DNA from: a virus
IMG/VR virus record: IMGVR_UViG_3300045125_000158
Coordinates: 62,001-126,000 of that record
Length of the DNA: 64,000 bases
Strand: one strand, 5' to 3'
Every line of letters starts with the position of its first letter. Positions within the stretch are counted from its first letter, which is position 1. Shown here piece after piece: positions 1 through 9,047 of the stretch. The notes below the pieces were generated by a model, which was given only the letters and a program-made list of their open reading frames with translations, did no database searches and was not told where the DNA came from. Position numbers and translations under genes: made by a program.

Positions 1-222
1 TTCAACTGCGACTGTATCTATAGCCTTTGCTGCTGGAGCTGCCATTAGTTGAACAGGAGCCTGTACAGGCTTAATATCCTTTCTCTCTGTTCCTAATAAC
101 TTACCTACAGGCTCGGCTTGCTCTTCGGGTGTAATAGCTGGCTTTTTATAAGGTTCAAAACCTTCGTACTGTAATTTGATAAGTTTATTTTTAACCCAAT
201 TAAACAAATTTCTGTTTGTCAT
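1..222 (-). CDS. Hypothetical protein, C-terminus cut by window edge
   Basis: An open frame of 74 codons starts with ATG at 222 and runs off the left edge. A GGAG Shine-Dalgarno lies a few bases upstream, which favours this ATG over the in-frame one at 228. The protein begins MTNRNLFNWVKNKLIKL, a basic amphipathic start, then becomes rich in Pro, Ala, Glu and Gln. I do not recognise it. It follows phoH in the same direction, so it is probably co-transcribed with it. Confidence 0.6.
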   Translation of the reverse strand, partial: MTNRNLFNWVKNKLIKLQYEGFEPYKKPAITPEEQAEPVGKLLGTERKDIKPVQAPVQLMAAPAAKAIDTVAVE

Positions 223-251
223 AAACATCTCCAAATAGCATGCATATATAT

Positions 252-274
252 TATTTGATTTTATTAATCAAATA
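252..274 (-). terminator. Perfect AT-rich inverted repeat after phoH
   Basis: Nine-base arms TATTTGATT and AATCAAATA are separated by five bases, about 20 bases past the phoH stop. There is no run of T after the stem on the minus strand, so it may be only a weak terminator, an mRNA-stabilising hairpin or a binding site. Confidence 0.35.
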
Positions 275-292
275 CCTTTTTAATCATATTCT

Positions 293-1075
293 TCAGCCGC
301 GAAAGTTTCCATCATCAGTTTTTAAATCTTTTGCATCTTTAATATCTATCTTTTTGGCAGATTTTACAGCATATACGTTGTCTTTATATCGCTGATCTAT
401 ATCAGCAACAATCTTATCTCGTACGCAACTTGAATAATCGAGTTCAACAAACACAAGGTCCTGTATGTCCTGTAATCTATTCAAAGCGTCAGCAAGACCG
501 TTAAGCTTTGTACCAATGTCAGATTGCTCTACATCGCCTGTGCAAACAATCTTGCTACCTTCACCAATTCTTGTAAGCAACATTCGCATTTGCTGAGGAC
601 TCATATTCTGCACTTCATCCGCAATAACATAAGATTTACGGAATGTAATCCCACGCATGTAAGCTATTGGATAAACAATAATTTTCTTTTCATCCATTAA
701 TTCTTTCATGTCGTCGTTGCTCAAATAATCACTAACAACTTCATAGAGAGGCATAGTAAATGGAGCGAATTTATCGCTACTACCACCTGGAAGAAAACCT
801 AACTTTTCGCCAGCTTCAACATATGGCCGAGTAAATATTACCCTATCATATGTTCCTTTGATCAGCTCTTGAATTCCCCATCCAACGGCACAATGCGTTT
901 TTCCGCTACCACTCGCCCCATACACAAATGTAACTTTATTTTCTGAAATTGCTTTAAGAGCTTTTTTCTGGCCAGCATTTTTAGCAGTAACTGCAATTAC
1001 CAATTTTGTAGCAGAATCTTTAGCAGGATATGAAAAATCATTGGCATCCTTCTTGTTCTTTGTTTTTCTGGCCAT
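293..1075 (-). CDS. phoH: PhoH-family P-loop ATPase
   Basis: The 260-residue product has a Walker A motif, YGASGSGKTHCA, near residue 55 and a Walker B segment, YVIADEVQNM, near residue 150. It also has the PhoH-typical stretch around MRMLLTRIGEGSKIVCTGD. PhoH proteins are RNA-associated ATPases, common in T4-like and marine phages, whose role in infection is unsettled. The frame stays open 20 codons further upstream, but AGGAG sits six bases before the ATG at 1075, giving the start MARKTKNKK. The lysine-rich N-terminus could bind nucleic acid. It is followed by the partial gene at the window edge. Confidence 0.93.
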   Translation of the reverse strand: MARKTKNKKDANDFSYPAKDSATKLVIAVTAKNAGQKKALKAISENKVTFVYGASGSGKTHCAVGWGIQELIKGTYDRVIFTRPYVEAGEKLGFLPGGSSDKFAPFTMPLYEVVSDYLSNDDMKELMDEKKIIVYPIAYMRGITFRKSYVIADEVQNMSPQQMRMLLTRIGEGSKIVCTGDVEQSDIGTKLNGLADALNRLQDIQDLVFVELDYSSCVRDKIVADIDQRYKDNVYAVKSAKKIDIKDAKDLKTDDGNFRG

Positions 1076-1249
1076 ACAAGCTCCTAGTGTATAAAATAAA
1101 AATCTTCCAAACTTCTCTACATTGAGTGCAAACAAAACATCTAGTTTGCATTTTGGAAGATTAAAAAATATAAAATTTTACTATTAAGACGATACAACAC
1201 AATTCACTCTACAAAAAATGTAAATTGTAACCTGCAATAAATTAAAAAA

Positions 1250-1601
1250 TCATGCATTCATATTACGGATTTTTTGAGACTTATTCAAGGCTTTCAACAT
1301 AAGTTGACCTTCATTTTGCACACGTATCTCGCCCATATCAAATAAATAGGTATTGTTTGCATCTAAAGTGCCGTCTATATACTTTAATATCGTAGGCGTG
1401 TATATTGCCATGCCTTGACCGTCTTGAAGCTCTAAAATGCATTTACGGGCCAACGGAGGCAATTTATCAATTATTGGATCGCCACCTTGCACCACAAGTT
1501 GTTTTAGCCTTGTTGAAGGAACAAAATAAAATTCAACTTCATTTTCGATGCCAAGCTGTCTAAACTTAGCCAACATTTCCGATGATGTATATTTTTTCCA
1601 T
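1250..1601 (-). CDS. Hypothetical protein of about 115 residues
   Basis: The main open frame reads back to 1651 from a TTG, but that TTG lies in the loop of the hsp20 terminator, so the true start must be further in. An ATG at 1601 opens a neighbouring frame reading MEKIYIIGNVG, a plausible beta-strand/glycine start. It would join the main frame near KFRQLGIENEVEF by a one-base shift. The alternative is the in-frame ATG at 1576. The rest is a small mixed alpha/beta protein ending LNKSQKIRNMNA. I recognise no family. Confidence 0.5.
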
Positions 1602-1626
1602 AAGATTCTATCGACTATACAACAAA

Positions 1627-1660
1627 AGAAGCCAGAAAAGTTTTCACTCAACTGGCTTCT
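1627..1660 (-). terminator. Rho-independent terminator of hsp20
   Basis: Nine-base arms AGAAGCCAG and CTGGCTTCT surround a 16-base loop. The T-rich tail TTTTGTTG follows on the minus strand. It lies 13 bases past the corrected hsp20 stop. Confidence 0.75.
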
Positions 1661-1672
1661 AAGAATTAAATA

Positions 1673-2084
1673 TCAATTCTTTTTGATTTCTATCTTCTTC
1701 TTAATTTCAGCTTTGGCAGTCTTTGGAACAGCAATGTGCAAAACTCCATTTTCAAGTTCTGCAACAATATTATTTTCATCAATAGTATTTTTCAAACAAT
1801 ATAGATCGAGAAAAGTTATTGTACTGTCTCTCTCTTATTTTGAAACGACGATCTGTTTTTTCTTCTTCAAGATTGCCAGAAATAATCATCTTCTTATCTT
1901 GTACATCAATCTTAATGTCTTCAACATCATAATTGGGCACATCAACATCTACATAAATCATCTTGTCATCTTCTGATACGTCCATACTGCCAACTCTTAA
2001 ATTGAGAGCATTCGAATATTGCATTCTGTCAAACATATCATTGATAAAGTTATCAAGATTTCTCGCGCGTATTTTAGCTAACAT
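1673..2084 (-). CDS. hsp20: Small heat-shock protein (Hsp20/alpha-crystallin), one frameshift
   Basis: The first frame (2084 to 1779) carries the alpha-crystallin beta-strands YVDVDVPNYDVEDIKIDVQD and MIISGNLEEEK, and reaches FSRSI before stopping early. One base over, near 1794-1798, the expected continuation appears (CLKNTIDENN, then ENGVLHIAVPK, then a lysine-rich tail) and ends at 1673. Together this is about 136 residues, a normal phage Hsp20 length. These ATP-independent chaperones hold unfolded proteins; phage copies occur in T4-like cyanophages. AAAAAGGAG precedes the ATG. The extra base is probably a sequencing indel, because the downstream half is well conserved. Confidence 0.88.
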
Positions 2085-2149
2085 ATTTACTCCTTTTTGT
2101 TTGTATTATTATTTACTTGAATGAAATTACTAACAATAATAGTGTATGC

Positions 2150-3142
2150 TTAGGTCATATTGCGCCTCCTTTCTACATATGCTTCATAACTTATTTTATA
2201 CATCATACTCGGCAAAATATATGGTTTTATCAAATCAACAAATTTTTGATTACTATTGTGCTTAAAAATTAGTCTTTCCCAATTACTTGAAAATTAGCAT
2301 TCTTACGTTCTTTCAATCTGCATTCCAGCCCATATTTGCGAAGCAACCATCTATACATCATATCACAACTTACTTTTGAAAATGATTCAGTACAAATCAT
2401 AAAATCTGCAGTAGTATTTACGCCTCTATCTCTATGTCTTTGATACCACTCTGTATGTCCGTCATCCATATACCAAACAGCTAAAGAAAGCGGACTCAAA
2501 TTATCAAGAATATCTTGCGTGATTTGTTTATCCCCATTCGCATAAAATTCCTTATTTATTTTTTCAACATCTGAATTTGCCAAAGTATAAAATCTTCCAT
2601 CAATAAGTTTTGAACCACTTCTTTTATCAATATATTCTCTTTGCGTCAAAGCTTTTTCTGATACAATATTTCTCAATTCACTGTGCTTCCACAAAAGATA
2701 ATCTTGCTGATCTGTGCCGTGATTAAATCCAACGCTAGAATCTATAGAATGCCTTTTTGCATCGCCCATCAAAGAACCATAAATAATTTCTTTCTGCCGC
2801 TGCGTTAAATATACTTCATTTTTTTGCGAGCTATATATTTTGCACCTTTTCTTTTTATGCCAAAAAGTTCTCGCAAAAAGTAATATCCGCAAAGACAATA
2901 TTATGCAATTCAGCTATTTCTTTAAGACTTTTACCTTCTTCATATAGTTTTACAAATTCTTCTTTGCGTAAATAAATTCTATCATTCACAATAGAACTGA
3001 AAAAGTGTAACAAATGCTTTGACCATCCTATGGCAAGCATGTCAGCGTATTTTACCTTTTCTTTCGCTGCAATATACATACCAAGCGTTGGTCTATTGCG
3101 GCCAAGAAACGTATTCAAGTACTGATTCCAATATTCATTCAT
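2150..3142 (-). CDS. HTH plus LAGLIDADG homing endonuclease, frameshifted
   Basis: The gene starts at ATG 3142 after GGGAG. The first 53 or so residues (MNEYWNQYLNTFLGRNRP...) have no counterpart in the other two endonucleases here. Then comes a helix-turn-helix, EFVKLYEEGKSLKEIAELHN. After a shift near 2880 follows the first LAGLIDADG helix in QKEIIYGSLMGDA, and the second in LSLAVWYMDDG. A second shift near 2275 gives the C-terminal IKPYILPSMMYK, matching the equivalent region of the intron endonucleases. Homing endonucleases cut intron- or gene-free alleles to spread. I find no group I intron core around it, so it looks free-standing between a virion gene and hsp20. Confidence 0.8.
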
Positions 3143-3218
3143 CGTTTTTTACTCCCATAGTAATGTATCGGAGAAAAACGGAATTTCCTTAACAAACACA
3201 CTAAAAAATGAAAAACCC

Positions 3219-4470
3219 TTATACTCCGCTGCCAAACATGTATCTGAACCAACGGCTACGCCCGCCGGGTAGAGTGTATTCGGGCACGACAATCGCCTTG
3301 CTTCTTGGATATTTGCCATATTTCTTCTTATCTAAAAGATACTTAAATTCTTCTTCGTAGTTTTTCTTCAAAGTTTCAATGTTGCTAAATGCTTGACGTG
3401 CTGCCTCTGGTCCGCCAAAAACCTGTTGTGGTTGTTGGAAATTCAAACACATCAACAACTCACGCATGGCGTCTTTTAGCTGCGCCATAAAGAACAAGTG
3501 GTATTTGCGTATCAGGCAGAGTGTCTATAGAATAAGAACTCTGAGGTGGATTGTAATTAACAATTCCCAAAGCATTAAATATAAATCTGTCAAGCTGCTC
3601 ATCTGAGAACCATCTGAAATTATAGTCAGCATTTATCGTGTCATATGTTGAAAGCGGATTATCAAATATAACAGTTCCATTAAAATAATTTATTGTTAGA
3701 TTATCTTCAACTAATTTATTATTTCTGTAAACTCTTGTACCGTATGCCTGATTCCATTTACTAAAACTAAACTTGAATTTTTTGTTAGCTATATCAGGTA
3801 GGGCTTGTTCAAAAAATACAGGAATTTTTTGGGCGCAACATATCATTTCACCCAACGCAACTCTAAAATCACTAATTCGTGAGCCATACAACTGTATTTG
3901 TGCGTTTTCGGTATCACCTTGCGGTGTTATTACGATAGTCTGCAATTCAGTACCAGAATATCCGTCTGCTGTATACGACCATGTTACTAAATAATTTCCA
4001 GTATCAGCATTTGTAGGAACTGTCCAATCAAATGTATAAAAACCAGAGCGAACAAGATCTGGCTTAGCATTTGAAACTACAGTGGAACCATCTTTGCTTA
4101 TGGTAAGAGTTAATTGCTCTGCACGAATTGGATTGCCATGAATATCTGTAATGCTTAAAAACAGCGTACTGGTGCCACCTTGTATGAATGTTCCACGATA
4201 ATCAGGAACTACTTTTATTGGTGTTACAACACTACTGTAGAATGGTCCAAAAGTTTGTGTTGCAAAAACCGGCTTGTCATTTAGCTCTGGTATGACTTTC
4301 CAAGATGCAACATACGTTATTCCGTATTCAATATCAACATAATATTCATACAGCCCTGTTGAGGGGTTATCTACAGCTGTGCCGCTCGGTATTACTACCT
4401 GTCCGGTTTGCTTTTTGATTCCATATGATGCATCCGCTGCAGCTAATTCCACATGATAAGCTTGGGCCAT
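3219..4470 (-). CDS. Virion structural protein with Ig-like region, one frameshift
   Basis: The N-terminal part (MAQAYHVELAAADASYGIKK) is beta-rich with an Ig-like segment around residues 110-190 (FIQGGTSTLFLSITDIHGNP; TGNYLVTWSYT). The central part (FKFSFSKWNQAYGTRVYRNN...FRWFSDEQLDRFIFNALG) resembles phage tail or neck proteins. The frame breaks near 3490 after IPLVLYGAA. One base over it continues as LKDAMRELLMCLNFQQPQQ through a Lys-rich helix to the end, WFRYMFGSGV. Total length is about 416 residues. The start at ATG 4470 has CGGGTG upstream, preferable to the GTG at 4476. It is probably a baseplate, neck or fibre-attachment component; the exact role is unknown. Confidence 0.65.
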
Positions 4471-4536
4471 AAACACCCGACAATTTATATTCTATATAAA
4501 TTCTTTGACTACTCATAAAGCTTCACCTCGTTCAAA

Positions 4537-4956
4537 TTAGCATGGATTATTTTGAGATGTGTTACCAACAATTATTTCCACCGAAGATCCTTGAGAAGTA
4601 ATGTGAGGAACTTCGATAGTAATTTCTTTAGGCGGATTAGTGAGTTCATCAATAACAGCTTCTATGCTATTTACTTTATCTTCAATATTTTTAACCGTTT
4701 CTATTTCTTCTGGGTTCACTGCTGTTGCGGCTAAAACTATACTAAGAGCAGTGCTATCATAAAACTTTACACCGCCACGAAAACCATCAGGAAAGCCACT
4801 GTACGTCCAAATATAATTGCCTTGACCAATCTCTACAAAACCAACAGACACAAGAGATCCGACATTCGTGCCAGCAGTATCAAATAATTGTGCTCGCAGA
4901 GACAAACCAGTTTTACTACTTCCTAAAGTCAATGATATTGAATTTGTATATGCCAT
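4537..4956 (-). CDS. Small beta-domain virion protein
   Basis: 139 residues. Residues 6-70 form a beta-sandwich-like unit (SLTLGSSKTGLSLRAQLFD; GFVEIGQGNYIWTYSGFPD; FRGGVKFYD). A short predicted coiled helix follows (EEIETVKNIEDKVNSIEAVI), then a beta tail. The same unit occurs twice in the protein at 28685-29928, so it is a phage-specific module used in two places. It lies in a run of structural genes and is likely a virion component. No frameshift is visible. Confidence 0.6.
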   Translation of the reverse strand: MAYTNSISLTLGSSKTGLSLRAQLFDTAGTNVGSLVSVGFVEIGQGNYIWTYSGFPDGFRGGVKFYDSTALSIVLAATAVNPEEIETVKNIEDKVNSIEAVIDELTNPPKEITIEVPHITSQGSSVEIIVGNTSQNNPC

Positions 4957-5056
4957 AATAATGTTTACCGACTTTTTTGTAAAAAACCTTGTCAGTAAAT
5001 AATATGCGTAATATCCAATCTTAAAATAAAGATATAAAATATATTCTTACGCAAAT

Positions 5057-5512
5057 TTATACAGGAATTCTGAATATAATTTGCATACACAGTTTTTGGT
5101 TCATATCTTGCATTTGTTTGGTTGAATTCAAAAACATATTAGAAAGATCAAGCAATTTAGCGTATTCAACGGGATGTGGTGGGTCAATTTTCAAAACCAT
5201 ACAGTCAGCCTGATAATCAAGCGTATAATATAAAATATTTTCAGTATTATGCATAAGCCATAGGCTTGCAATATAATGATTATCTTCAACAGTCAAAGAG
5301 TTCACATAATCTTGAGTTATTGGTATGTGTATTTTATATAAAAATTCTGAATTATTTATATTTGTTGATGCAAAAATATTTTCTAATAAAAAATGCGGAC
5401 ATGGCAATTCAACAAAAATATCAAAAGTAGGCAATCCTTGTAATCCTGGTGGTAATTGCGTACTTATATAATTTTTACCACCTTGATTATATGAATAAAA
5501 TATAATATACAT
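5057..5512 (-). CDS. Hypothetical protein, structural neighbourhood
   Basis: 151 residues beginning MYIIFYSYNQGGKNYISTQL, with many aromatic and beta-prone residues and no recognisable motif. It sits between the kelch-like protein and the small beta-domain protein and reads in the same direction. It is probably a minor virion protein or an assembly factor, but nothing in the sequence shows its function. Confidence 0.55.
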   Translation of the reverse strand: MYIIFYSYNQGGKNYISTQLPPGLQGLPTFDIFVELPCPHFLLENIFASTNINNSEFLYKIHIPITQDYVNSLTVEDNHYIASLWLMHNTENILYYTLDYQADCMVLKIDPPHPVEYAKLLDLSNMFLNSTKQMQDMNQKLCMQIIFRIPV

Positions 5513-5528
5513 GTATTAATCCTTATTT

Positions 5529-8399
5529 TTACCAGAACTTTAATGTTCTCCACATTTCTTGACCAGTGTGCCTCATAACATATAAATACTCAAGGCCATC
5601 CGTAGTAGATACAACTTCCATACGATTTCCTAATGCTGCCGTGCCATGTGCGTAAGGCGTGGTTGTTGCGGCATTCCAAATAAACTTAGTCAGATCAAGT
5701 TCATATATACGACCTGTGGATTCTTTAGTTGCAAAATAACTATTAGCACCGTCATACGTGAACATGCTACCAGTCGTAAATGTTGTTGTAATAGGAGCTG
5801 TAAAAGTAGTCAACTCCCAAGCATTTTTGGGTATGTCATAGATATCAAGAACGTTGCTTGCGCCGCCACGAGGCGAAATAAGCCATCGCCCTTTCTTCGC
5901 TGTGTCAGTCAATCCCCATAGCCATGTCACGTCAATACCCGTGCTTCGTATTGGCACTTCATATATTTCATAAACGGTTGACGTATCAGTTGTCGTGCTT
6001 GTGACTGTAATTACTGTTGCAGTGTTGCTTACGACGCTGAATTCAGTTCCTACACCAGTGCCTGCAACTATACGAAGACGTTTACCCGCAAGGTAGTTAG
6101 TTGTAAAGTTTTTGTTTGCGTCAGTAATTGTGGCAACAGCAGTACCACCTGTTGTTACGATACCATAACTGTCTAAAATTTCATATTTACTAGTTGTATC
6201 GGGTGTTGCAACGTTCCATGACGCAACGGTCAAGGTGGTTGCTGTATTGCCTGTAATTACGACATCGTTTCCAGTGCCGGTACCTGCAATAACACGCACG
6301 CGACAGTTGATGTATTGGTTACGATCCCAACTCTTGGTAGAGTCAACAAGAGTGGTTGCGGTGCCGCTGGTTGGCCAACCGTAAGGTTCTTTACCGTCAA
6401 TTTTGCTTGTAACCATCGCTCCAAAACCACGAGTTTCTTGGATAACATAACGGCTTTGACCGTTGGTCATCGCAGTAATCGCGCTTTGCAAAGTAATGGT
6501 TGTTGCAGTATTAGCTGTAATACGGCGGCTGCCAAGAGCTGTGGGCGTTACACCAACAGTTTGTACATATACTAATTTGCCAACGAGTTCGTTGGTGTCC
6601 CAGTTTCGCGCAGCATCCACAATCAACGAAGTGGTCAAACTGTTGGCGGCTGTTGGCGATGCAGTTCCACTTGAGTTGGCAATGCTGAAAGTGGTGAGCG
6701 AACCAACGCCAATAATTCCAAATGTACCATTAAAAGTTGTATCGGTTGCACAACCGGCTATGGTTACGTTCTCACCGTGTCGGAAGTCATGGTTAGTAGC
6801 AGTTACAACGTTTCCTACTTTGCCAACTGTAATTGTGATGGTGAGCGACGTGCCTGCACCACCAGTTGTAGCACTTGAACCAGCCGAATAACCGCTACCG
6901 CTGGCTGCAAGTTGAAGACCTGTAACGCCACCCGTATCATTTATGCTGGTTACATATGCCTGACCACCCGTACCAGTGGTGCTAAGAGTAACCAAGTCAC
7001 CAACCGTATAACCGCTGCCCGCAGCATTAACTGCTACTGTCAAAACACCAGCAGCAGCATATGTAATACTCGTAACGCCATACGCCTCGTGTGGCGAACC
7101 ATAACCAGCACCACTTGATGAAGCAACGCTAATTTGTCGAGCAATACCATGGTCAAGCATGTGCCCATTCATCCAAATATCTTTTTCAATCGAATATCCC
7201 CACATGCACGCAGAACCGTTACCAACAGAGACGAACCTTGTCGGTATCACCATATATTTCGTAAGTGCTAGTGTTGTCAGGATTAACGTCCCACTTGCGT
7301 TCCACATAGAATGTGTCGGCAGTATGACCAACAATACGACGACGCTGACCAATACCCGTACCGCCTGTAATACGAATTTGATGGTTGGCATAGCGATCAA
7401 CTTCATATGTTTCGCCAGTGTCAACAAGCGTCTTGGCACCACCACTGCTTGCGGTCTTGCCGGTCACAAACACGCCGCCCGCTTCGCCGGTACGATCTAT
7501 ACTCATATCCGTACCAAATGCAGCCGTTAGATGCACAGGTCCTACTGGAGTTTTAGTCTGCCAAGTATCCATCAAAACGTCATAGTATTGCCAGGAACAG
7601 AATGGCGTGGCAGCAGCACTGCTAAACAACCATATACCACCGCTTATTATTTGAAAAATACTAGTTCCATCGGGCGTTACACTCCAACTGCTATCAACTG
7701 TTAAATCTGTACTTTCAATCACAAAATGCGTTTGTGAACCGGCTGTAGTTACGGGAATAGCATACGGAGTAACAGCAGCTGAAGCCTGTGTTGTTGAAAG
7801 AATCGATTGCTTGAAAGTTCGTGTCTGATACAGTGAGGGTTGTTGTATCGTTATAAAGAACTGTACGAACTTGCAACTGACCTGTATTGAACGTAAGACG
7901 AACGTTGTACCCGTCCCACTGATTTACACGCCATTTCTTTGTGCTATCACCAATTGCTAGAGCCGTGGCTGTTGTTGCAAGACCAAAATCATGAATAACA
8001 CCATCGCTCACGGCGTTGATAGTTCGCTCTTGCCCAGCTCCCTTACCTGCAATAATTCTAACTTTCAGACCTTGGCAAAGATTGCTATTCTTACCCAATC
8101 CACCAATCGTAAGCGAAGTACTAGTGGCACTTATAACAGGCCCACGATGGCCACTGTATGCATGCATATTTTGCGGCAACTGCAGTGACCGGAGCAATGT
8201 TTGGTGGAGCAACTTCTTGCCAAGAATCTGAGTAAGTATCATATCGCCACATTGCCTGAGCAATAATATAATACATGTATCGTGCGTTCAAGTCACTACT
8301 AACTAGGCAGCTTGTGGCTGACGTAGCTGTTGGTGCAAAACGCATCCATTCAAAAACTGGCTGGTCAACTTGAGTCTTAAGAAGATTTGTTACTGTCAT
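5529..8399 (-). CDS. Large kelch-like repeat virion protein, several frameshifts
   Basis: Four overlapping frames join into one protein of about 950 residues starting MTVTNLLKTQVDQPVFEW. Kelch-like strands (MWRYDTYSDSWQEVAPP; YDVLMDTWQTKTPVGP; LDIYDIPKNAWELTTF) suggest a beta-propeller. Between them lie at least six copies of a beta repeat of about 70 residues with the pattern DSTKSWDRNQYINCRVRVI-GTGTG-ITGNTATTLTV. Breaks fall near 8150-8260, 7720-7800 and 7220-7440. Such repeat proteins are usually surface-exposed tail or fibre parts. Ligand and position in the virion are unknown. Confidence 0.65.
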
Positions 8400-8411
8400 T
8401 TCGAAATCCTA

Positions 8412-8735
8412 TTATGAGAATGTTAATTTTGATCGTATCGCACTAGCGTAACAGTTGCGAGCATCGTCCACAATACGCCACATTTGATGAACTGGCCCTT
8501 CCATAATTAGTGCTGTAGTTGCTGATGCAACTGTGTATGGGTTGGCTGCAGAGTTGCTTACAATTTGCGTGGCAACTGCATTGCTGACGTTTGCTGTTGC
8601 GGTAACTGTGCCCGAAACTGGTACAGTGGCGTTGACTTCGGTTGGTGCCGCCAAGTTAGTTCCGATTGCTTCAATCACAACTTTTTGACGCAGACGGTTG
8701 TCAACAACAGCATTGCTTTCAAGTAATTTATTCAT
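8412..8735 (-). CDS. Small virion-like protein
   Basis: 107 residues, MNKLLESNAVVDNRLRQKVV to IRSKLTFS. The ATG overlaps the stop of the preceding gene as ATGA, a sign of translational coupling, which decides the start over one three codons upstream. The middle is Ala/Val/Thr-rich (VPVSGTVTATANVSNAVAT); the end, VHQMWRIVDDARNCYASAI, resembles short proteins found beside phage fibre genes. Function unknown. Confidence 0.6.
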   Translation of the reverse strand: MNKLLESNAVVDNRLRQKVVIEAIGTNLAAPTEVNATVPVSGTVTATANVSNAVATQIVSNSAANPYTVASATTALIMEGPVHQMWRIVDDARNCYASAIRSKLTFS

Positions 8736-9031
8736 TCTGCGCAAAGATCTTGCAAACTTTCTTCACCTGGTAGATCAAGGTATATCTGCAAAACATCACT
8801 TGAACTCATAAGAGTAGTATTATAGTCTAGCGTAAGCACATTGCTTGCAAAACTTACAGCACCTACAGATGAACTTGCAAAATTATAAATTATTGTATTT
8901 GCAGTTACATTTGTAATCAAAAGAATATTTGCCAAACTTATTGTTTGTGCTAAATTTGAAAAAGTAATAGTTTGCGCAGCTGGGTTAAAAGTATAGGTGC
9001 CAGTAACATCATAACCTAATAATTTTTTCAT
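8732..9031 (-). CDS. Small beta-rich virion-like protein
   Basis: 99 residues, MKKLLGYDVTGTYTFNPAAQ to GEESLQDLCAE, mostly alternating hydrophobic beta strands. It follows the fourth (Gly-X-Ser)n fibre gene by 16 bases and overlaps the next gene by four bases. Proteins of this size and type often accompany tail-fibre genes in large phages. No catalytic motif is seen. Confidence 0.6.
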   Translation of the reverse strand: MKKLLGYDVTGTYTFNPAAQTITFSNLAQTISLANILLITNVTANTIIYNFASSSVGAVSFASNVLTLDYNTTLMSSSDVLQIYLDLPGEESLQDLCAE

Positions 9032-9047
9032 AATACGATCTCCACTA

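Noticed and set aside
1548-1976. Plus-strand open frame over hsp20
   Set aside because: It is antisense to the conserved Hsp20 strands and terminator, with no ribosome site.
2150-3142. Group I intron or intein around the free-standing endonuclease
   Set aside because: No P1/P3/P7 pairings, no intein end residues, and no exons resuming on both sides.
5353-5360. A further TATAAATA on the minus strand
   Set aside because: It lies inside a coding region and is expected by chance in AT-rich sequence.
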